NCBI GenBank assembly: GCA_001969505.1
Contig: LSSK01000968.1
Coordinates: 1-24,410, forward strand
Length of the DNA stretch: 24,410 nucleotides
Direction of reading: 5' to 3'
From: Zancudomyces culisetae
Lineage: Eukaryota > Kickxellomycota > Harpellomycetes > Harpellales > Legeriomycetaceae
Part shown: in pieces, positions 19,182 to 24,410 of the stretch
Layout: the number at the start of each line of letters is the position of its first letter
Numbering within the stretch: the first letter of the stretch is position 1
Made by a program: the position numbers and the translations under genes
The notes under the pieces: generated by a model
Seen by the model: only the letters and a program-made list of their open reading frames with translations
Database searches by the model: none
Told to the model about the DNA's origin: nothing

Positions 19182-20378
19182 TGGTTTTAGTGGTGTTCGA
19201 TCTTAGTTTGACAACCCAAAGTATGCCAGTAATATTCTGTATACTGTAGTGGTTCTATATTTCCAATTCCTTTTTACCTGGTGTGATGGTATAAAGTTTT
19301 ATGCGATATTTATTTAATAAATTCATCTAACAAAAATAAAAGTGATAGTATAGAGGAGCAAAATACAAATATATTAAAATGCTGGAAATAAAATGACAAT
19401 TGTATTGACACTCTTGGCTCAGTGTGTAGATATATTATGTTTTAAAGATGGTATTATTGACTGTTGTATCACAAGTATTTATTATTCTGACGTGATTGTG
19501 TGTTTTTCTCAGAAATGTGATGACTGCATATCCAAAATCCTCGTCTTCAAAAGTCTACTTATCGAATACTAAGTGTTCTAACACAAAGTGATGAGGATAA
19601 AAATGTCATTCACTAGGAATATTCTATTGTTTCGAATACCAAAACACCACTTAGCCAAACGAAATAAAGCAAACGCGACTAACTTTACTTAAAAAGCCGG
19701 TTTAGAGAAATAGTATGCACATTAGCAATGTATTTCAGGCCGAAAATGCACCAAAAACAAAAAAAACTTGTCATCCATTATCAACAGAATCGTTCAAACC
19801 CTAAAGGGATTAATATATTCTAAACCCAAGCTTGCTGTCTTTTCTTCATATTCACACCCTGATTCTGTAACTATTTTGCTGCTCGTATGGCTGAGAATTT
19901 GCATTTCCTCTTCAATCGACAATCACATACTTGTTTTTCTTAATTAAATACAGCATTGCAAAAAAACAGGTTTAGCACTATTGTTTCTGGAATCTTTTTT
20001 TCCTGCACACCTCTTTATATTATATCTCTAGAGCTTAATATGAAATTTTGTTGTCAGGCTTCCCATCTAACAAAAAGAAGCTAACAGCGATCGGATAGTA
20101 TGATATGAGGGCCTGTATGAAGGCTAGGGTAGAGAATCTATAACAACCGAATGAAATACATTTTTTAACAGGATGATGGTAAAAATATATGGTATTAAAC
20201 ATTCACACTTATTCTCAAACACTGGCAACTTGGTCGCTTTTGATTTGGAAATAATATGAAAGCTTGTATAATATAGTAATAATGGGTTTCATTAGAAAAT
20301 CTATTTCAGTAGTATGTACAAACACATATACAAATACCGATACAAATGCCGATACAAATATCGATACAAATGCCGATA
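19182..20378. other. Intergenic region between the transposase remnant and the WDR6/Rtt10 fragment
   Basis: AT-rich, no ORF with protein character. The left ~70 bases may be the end of the transposon remnant. The right ~200 bases are copy A of the direct repeat listed separately. Nothing else recognised. Confidence 0.55.
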
Positions 20379-20452
20379 CTAAAGTAAAGTTTTGGAAAAT
20401 TCAAACAGTTCTAAACCTATACCCACAACTACACCACAACACGAGTCTTCAC
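20180..20452. repeat. Direct repeat, copy A (WDR6/Rtt10 3' end and flank)
   Basis: From 20201 to 20452 this is identical to 24183-24410, apart from 24 extra bases (two extra 12-bp units). Weaker similarity reaches left to about 20180. The offset between copies is 3982 bases at the left end. The right-hand copy continues past the window edge, so the full length is unknown. The repeat covers the last 24 codons of the WDR6-like frame plus its 3' flank. Confidence 0.95.
20328..20375. repeat. 12-bp minisatellite, 4 units (copy A)
   Basis: Four units of ATACAAAT(A/G)(C/T)CG, ending three bases before the stop codon complement of the WDR6-like fragment, so it lies just downstream of that minus-strand frame. 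Copy B at 24310-24333 has two units. Confidence 0.95.
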
Positions 20453-20831
20453 TAGTGTTTTTAATTAAAAACATATCCGAAGGATCTGATATTATAGTAT
20501 TAAAGGTGCCATAATTTTTGATGACATCCATGTGACTTTGATGTATGGCTAGGCGCCAAAGAACAACGCGCTGATCAGTAGCCACAGAAATGGCCAAGAG
20601 CTGATTGTCTGTGGATACGAATTTGAGCCTTTGTACAGATGAAAAGTGGACATTTGGCACTTTGTGGGAAAATAGGGGTTTGACTTCAGCATCATTGATT
20701 GAGAGAACCAAAAAATTGACGCTGTCATCTTCACCCGCAACAGCAAGGGCAGCAGATATTTTTGAAAGATGCGTCAGTAAATGTACATCAATATCATTTA
20801 CTCCGTTCTGGACTACCTGATCGATATTCAT
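20379..20831 (-). pseudogene. 5'-truncated C-terminus of a WDR6/Rtt10 (Trm734) WD40 protein
   Basis: A 150-residue frame matching the end of WDR6/Rtt10, the WD40 partner of the Trm7/FTSJ1 2'-O-methyltransferase that modifies tRNA position 34. Visible features are an NGVNDIDV patch, a blade with AVAGEDDSVNFLVL, a blade with DQRVVLWRL, then DPSDMF and the terminal CGVVVGIGLELFEF, which parallels the GGQGLEVYNW-type end of WDR6. Full proteins have about 1000 residues; here the frame can be followed only about 10 codons upstream of the ATG at 20831 before an in-frame stop (20862-20864). The 3' end is duplicated almost exactly at the right edge of the window, so this is probably a partial gene copy left by a duplication. 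Whether it is transcribed is unknown. Confidence 0.65.
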
Positions 20832-21910
20832 GAATATCTCCAGTTTGATTTTAGATTGGTTTTATAGCAGTACTGATCCATAGCTTATTTAAATATAACC
20901 ATCCATAAGCTTAATGAACAATAGGTTTAGGATATATTCTTAACTGAAGGCTACTACTTACTACGTATTTAATTTATAGGTGTTGTTTTAACGGATATCA
21001 TAACTGCCATAGTATTTACAGCAATCAACTTGTATTAAAATTTTAAATGTTTTATATTTAAATTCAAAATGTAATTAAAGCTACACCTTCATCCTAGGGT
21101 AATCTTAGTGATAAATAAATACATTTTAAAGTGAAAAATAGTATCTAGATCAGTCCTAATGTTCTTTGAAATTTGCCATAACACACTTTACAACAACTTT
21201 TAATATAAATTACAAATTTTCCTGATATGTTTAATGTTCATTGACAAGATATGTTTTAGCCAACTTCAAATACTTTTAAAATCGATATCAGATTTAAGAT
21301 TGATCATATTAAGCTTCAATAAAACTAAATAATGAAGCCAAATTTAATTTAGTCTAGTATACGGTTAAGCCATAGCTCAATAGAATTGAGTTTAATAGCC
21401 CAAAAACGTAGTATCATTTTCAATAACCCGCCCATTTTGATAATTTCTTCACTAGATATTTTCTTGGTTAAAATGCTTTTAGAGTTTTGGAAATACTTTA
21501 AAGTGTCTAAACAAAAAAACAAGATGGAGTGGAGTTAAATTCAAATATACACAATATACTTAGAATATAAATCTAAACTCGTATCTTTTTTTTCCTAACC
21601 CATTAATTTTACCCAATGCTGACTTGCAGTTATGAGAAGGTGATGAAATGAGCAGGATGAGTATCGAAATAGGCATAATAATACTTAAATTGATAAATTC
21701 TTGAATACCACACCGAACGTTTTGTGATGTTAACATGCCATTTCTCCGTCTTTAATACATTAATACATTGTCTAAAGTAATATTAAAATAGTCACTCCCA
21801 ACTTCAATTTTGAATTTCTAGTGGAATCTTTAAGTCATTTATTTAAAATTATGACTTGAAATTAATTATCTATCAATAAAATTTAAAGTTCAAACTTTAA
21901 CTAATCCTAA
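20832..21910. other. AT-rich interval between the WDR6 fragment and the secreted-protein gene
   Basis: About 1.1 kb, very AT-rich, with no supportable ORF. It should include the 3'UTR of the secreted-protein gene near 21.9 kb. I could not follow WDR6-like coding sequence into it. Nothing else recognised. Confidence 0.55.
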
Positions 21911-22354
21911 TTATTCGTTCAAATTCATGGAGTTACTGTGTGGACTAACCCAAGAAAACGATTTTGAATATCCCTTATTAACATACCACCATATATCATC
22001 AATCTGGATTCCTGGATTTCTAAAGATATAGCAGTTGTCTGAACAATTATTATCCCTGCAAGCCTTGAAGGCAACTCCTTTATCATCCGGTATGCTAAGT
22101 CGTACTGATGTAAAATCAGGCGCTGCGTAGCATTTGTTTGGTTCTATATCATAGGTACCTTTGTATTCTTTGTAGAAGCTGTAATGGAACAAGTGAACTT
22201 TCATTCTTCTGGGTTCGCAGTGCATGCTATTAAACTTGGCTTCTGAAATACTGTTTTCACCTGATACATGTACGGGTTGATTTTTAGCATTCTGTGCACT
22301 GTAAGCTAGTGTAGAGCTAAGAGCTAATGTGCTGAGGATTGTTGCCTTGATCAT
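21911..22354 (-). CDS. Small secreted cysteine-containing protein, function unknown (147 aa)
   Basis: The N-terminus is a good signal peptide: MIK, a hydrophobic stretch to about residue 16, then AYSA with likely cleavage after Ala20. The mature part has five cysteines (46, 75, 99, 104, 108), one N-x-S sequon at Asn103 and many aromatic residues (HLFHYSFYKEY, IWWYVNKGYSKSFSW). The order of an aromatic strand, Cys75, a TSVRLS strand, Cys99, NNCSDNC and a Ser/Trp-rich end loosely recalls small secreted beta-gamma-crystallin-like fungal proteins, some of which are antimicrobial or killer factors. This is only a fold-level impression, and nothing here shows toxicity. The odd cysteine count leaves one free or used between chains. 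The gene lies alone between the two copies of the WDR6 3'-end repeat. I do not recognise a family. Confidence 0.7.
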   Translation of the reverse strand: MIKATILSTLALSSTLAYSAQNAKNQPVHVSGENSISEAKFNSMHCEPRRMKVHLFHYSFYKEYKGTYDIEPNKCYAAPDFTSVRLSIPDDKGVAFKACRDNNCSDNCYIFRNPGIQIDDIWWYVNKGYSKSFSWVSPHSNSMNLNE

Positions 22355-23778
22355 TTTGAGGGTTTTCTTTTTTTTACTCTAATCTAATTTGGGTTTTTGA
22401 AATTTAAGGGAATTCAATTTATATTTGTTGTAATCTCGAAATAGGCCGTGCTTAAATACTTTTAGAACAGAAAATTTTTCCTCTAGCCAAATTAAAATAA
22501 ACACATTTTTAGCTTTAGTATTGTGTATGTTCTTCAAATGTTATAATTGCTATTATGCTTCCAGCAGGCCTATTTTGTAGAATTAGCGATGGCTATTTGT
22601 AGAGTTGTCTAGGTTCTTAATATATAATAACATACAATAATAATGTTAATCATTGGATATACGAGTGATGGACAAGGCTAAACATAGATATCTAATTGAT
22701 CATAATTCTAGATTGTTCAGTTAGACTATTTCATGGCTTTCCTAATTAATTTTTAAACTTTTTTATCTTTGTATAAATTACGATTGAAATGTTTAATATT
22801 ATTTATTTAAATGCCATTAAAGTTAATAATATATTCTCGAACTTTTAATGGATATACTGAAGATACCCTCTAGACGTTTCATAAACCAGACTAATGACAG
22901 TGCTAACTGCAACCGATAGAAAATTTGTTGAGATTATCCTATATTTTTTTCTAAATAAGTCTAGGGCTTCACAATCATTCTGTTTAAACCATTTCCCTTC
23001 AATCGTTGCTCTTTTTCTAAATTAAGTTCAGAGTATTTAAATAAACAAGTCATAATAATGCATTGAAAAGCCAAGAGGTATGATCTGGATGTTTCGAATA
23101 CTATCAAAAATCTGGTAACAAGATAACAAATTTTAGACTCAGTCCAGCCTAACCATAAATGTTTATACATTCTTATTCACAAAATGTGTGCATATGCCCT
23201 TGTCGGTTGAAACTGGCTTTTAGGACCCTAAGAATCTAAGTAAATGGGAAACAAGAAATCTTTGAATAATACTATAACCAACAACAGAACTAACTTTAAA
23301 TATTATATTCTCGATGAAAAAATATCATCATAAATCTCGAATATGAGCTTGAGCAAAAGTATTGAACTAAAAAGTAATAAAGTCATAAAATTGTATATCA
23401 ACAAAATTAGAGTTTACAACTAGGATTATATCATCGGGTTTATAAACAAAAACAGATATGGAAATGTAAATTTCAGAATAATAAAACAGCATTATCGCAA
23501 ACAAATAGGTGATACAAATAATTAGTAAGTACTAAATTAATATAATAAAAGAAAGCCCAGTATTTCTTTTAATGGTAAGTATTATAAAATATTACAAGGA
23601 AATAAAGGAATATTGAACATATAAATTGAAAGCAAGGTGAGTTTTAAAGACATCAAATATAAAATTATTGTTACAGCAAAGTAAAGAATTATAAAAAAAT
23701 CATTAAAATCTCAAACAAAACATTTCAGGTCTTATGTGCAAACTAAGAACCGCGTGGATTCGGCAATCACAGGATAAA

Positions 23779-23928
23779 GGTTCACTATTCATCCGAAGGT
23801 GATCGATCGAAGATCACTAACATGGATGTGAACCCTAAAGAATCACATGACCCATTCCAGAATCCTGCTGAACAAGCTTTCTTGTAGAAGAGAAGCCCAA
23901 AAATTGGCGGGTACGAGTCTAGTCTCGT
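23779..23928. other. Cluster of stem-loops, possible structured RNA
   Basis: Hairpin 1 (23779-23834) pairs GGTTCAC with GTGAACC (7 bp), ATCC with GGAT (4 bp) and GTGATC with GATCAC (6 bp) around a 7-base loop, with a bulge and an internal loop between helices. Hairpin 2 (23872-23885) pairs ACAAG with CTTGT around CTTT. Hairpin 3 (23913-23928) pairs ACGAG with CTCGT around six bases. A run of five T follows at about 23950. The segment is less AT-rich than its surroundings. I could not match it to tRNA, 5S, snRNA, SRP, RNase P or a known ribozyme. Strand is undetermined. Confidence 0.4.
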
Positions 23929-24309
23929 CCGACGCTATCCCACACATACTTTTTAATAAATCATTACACATACAGATAACTTTAAAAATCTATTTTTTTG
24001 AAAAAAGTGTAGGCTATTGTAAGAAATTTTCGTTGAAAAAGACCACCATATCATTCAAATGATTTTAGCTTTTTATTGATTGTTTTGGAAAAGTTATTGG
24101 ACTTTTTAAAAAAAGAGTAAATATCTTTACTATTCACAAATATATTTGTCCAAAGGTGGTGAATAAAAATATAATATTAAAGATTCACACTTATTCTCAA
24201 ACACTGGCAACTTGGTCGCTTTTGATTTGGAAATAATATGAAAGCTTGTATAATATAGTAATAATGGGTTTCATTAGAAAATCTATTTCAGTAGTATGTA
24301 CAAACACAT

Positions 24310-24333
24310 ATACAAATGCCGATACAAATATCG
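24310..24333. repeat. 12-bp minisatellite, 2 units (copy B)
   Basis: Two units (ATACAAATGCCG, ATACAAATATCG), against four at the same place in copy A. They correspond in sequence to units 2 and 3 of copy A. Confidence 0.95.
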
Positions 24334-24336
24334 ATA

Positions 24337-24410
24337 CTAAAGTAAAGTTTTGGAAAATTCAAACAGTTCTAAACCTATACCCACAACTACACCACAACAC
24401 GAGTCTTCAC
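24337..24410 (-). CDS. C-terminal end of a WDR6/Rtt10 (Trm734)-like gene, partial
   Basis: The last 24 codons plus stop of a minus-strand frame that enters from beyond the right edge. It encodes the same VVVGIGLELFEFSKTLL end as the fragment at 20379-20831, with no base difference in this part. It may be the intact parent gene or another truncated copy; only sequence to the right can tell. Confidence 0.6.
   Translation of the reverse strand, partial: EDSCCGVVVGIGLELFEFSKTLL

Larger units (their letters stand above)
22355..24336. other. AT-rich interval right of the secreted-protein gene
   Basis: About 2 kb with no supportable ORF. The first ~100 bases should hold the promoter and leader of the secreted-protein gene (A-rich just before its ATG). 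From 22.5 to 23.7 kb I see only AT-rich sequence. At 23.75-23.95 kb the base composition rises and several stem-loops occur (separate entry). The last ~170 bases are copy B of the direct repeat. Confidence 0.55.
24163..24410. repeat. Direct repeat, copy B (continues past the window edge)
   Basis: Positions 24183-24410 are identical to 20201-20452 except for 24 missing bases in the 12-bp minisatellite. Weaker similarity starts near 24163. Same orientation as copy A. Confidence 0.95.

Noticed and set aside
20264-20455. A 63-codon plus-strand ORF with NTDT/NADT-type repeats.
   Set aside because: The repeats are the 12-bp minisatellite read in frame, and the rest is antisense to the WDR6-like fragment. 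No sign of a real gene.
23842-23849. ATCACATG, matching the CDEI/Cbf1 consensus.
   Set aside because: The following ~90 bases are not AT-rich and there is no CDEIII, so it is not a centromere; an 8-base match is expected by chance at this scale.
1-24410. CRISPR arrays, bacterial operons, prophage or LTR retrotransposons.
   Set aside because: No regularly spaced repeats with unique spacers, no LTR pair and no gag/pol frames; the gene content is clearly that of a yeast nuclear genome.

Overview
The window looks like nuclear DNA of an AT-rich ascomycete yeast (Saccharomycotina). Genes are mostly single-exon, one gene has a short spliceosomal intron, and the recognisable proteins are typical eukaryotic ones: the INO80 ATPase, a Kar9-like microtubule protein, a DcpS-type decapping scavenger and an Etr1/MECR-type enoyl reductase. 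CTG codons fall at conserved hydrophobic positions (ELWALL in INO80, VKLEKGD and IIQLAK in the reductase). This argues for ordinary leucine decoding and against a CUG-Ser or CUG-Ala clade yeast. The genus cannot be set from the sequence alone.

Layout. Positions 1-5538 (minus strand) are a very large INO80 gene that runs off the left edge; 1846 codons are visible, all open. A gene-poor stretch of about 5.1 kb follows, with A/T tracts, a few simple repeats, one strong G-quadruplex motif and some hairpins. A compact block comes next: a Kar9-like gene (10647-13115, +), a two-exon DCS1-type decapping scavenger (13771-14905, +), convergent with a divergent queuosine-salvage (DUF2419/QNG1-like) protein (15063-16214, -), a doubtful small ORF (16773-17060, +) and an ETR1-like reductase (17477-18610, +).

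From about 18.6 kb to the right edge the DNA is sparse and looks like an accessory region. It holds a Tc1/mariner-type transposase remnant with only its DNA-binding part, a 5'-truncated copy of the C-terminus of a WDR6/Rtt10 (Trm734) gene, and a small secreted cysteine-containing protein of unknown function. A second, almost identical copy of the WDR6/Rtt10 3' end sits at the right edge, about 4 kb from the first. The two copies are direct repeats that bracket the secreted-protein gene and differ only in the number of 12-bp repeat units next to the stop codon. A cluster of stem-loops at 23.78-23.93 kb is unexplained.

The genes do not form an operon-like system; they are ordinary neighbours. 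The most unusual items are the full-length but active-site-degenerate queuosine-salvage homologue, the recent WDR6/Rtt10 tail duplication around a secreted-protein gene, the structured segment near 23.8 kb, and a reductase without a visible mitochondrial presequence. All function calls rest on motif recognition by eye; no database search was possible.
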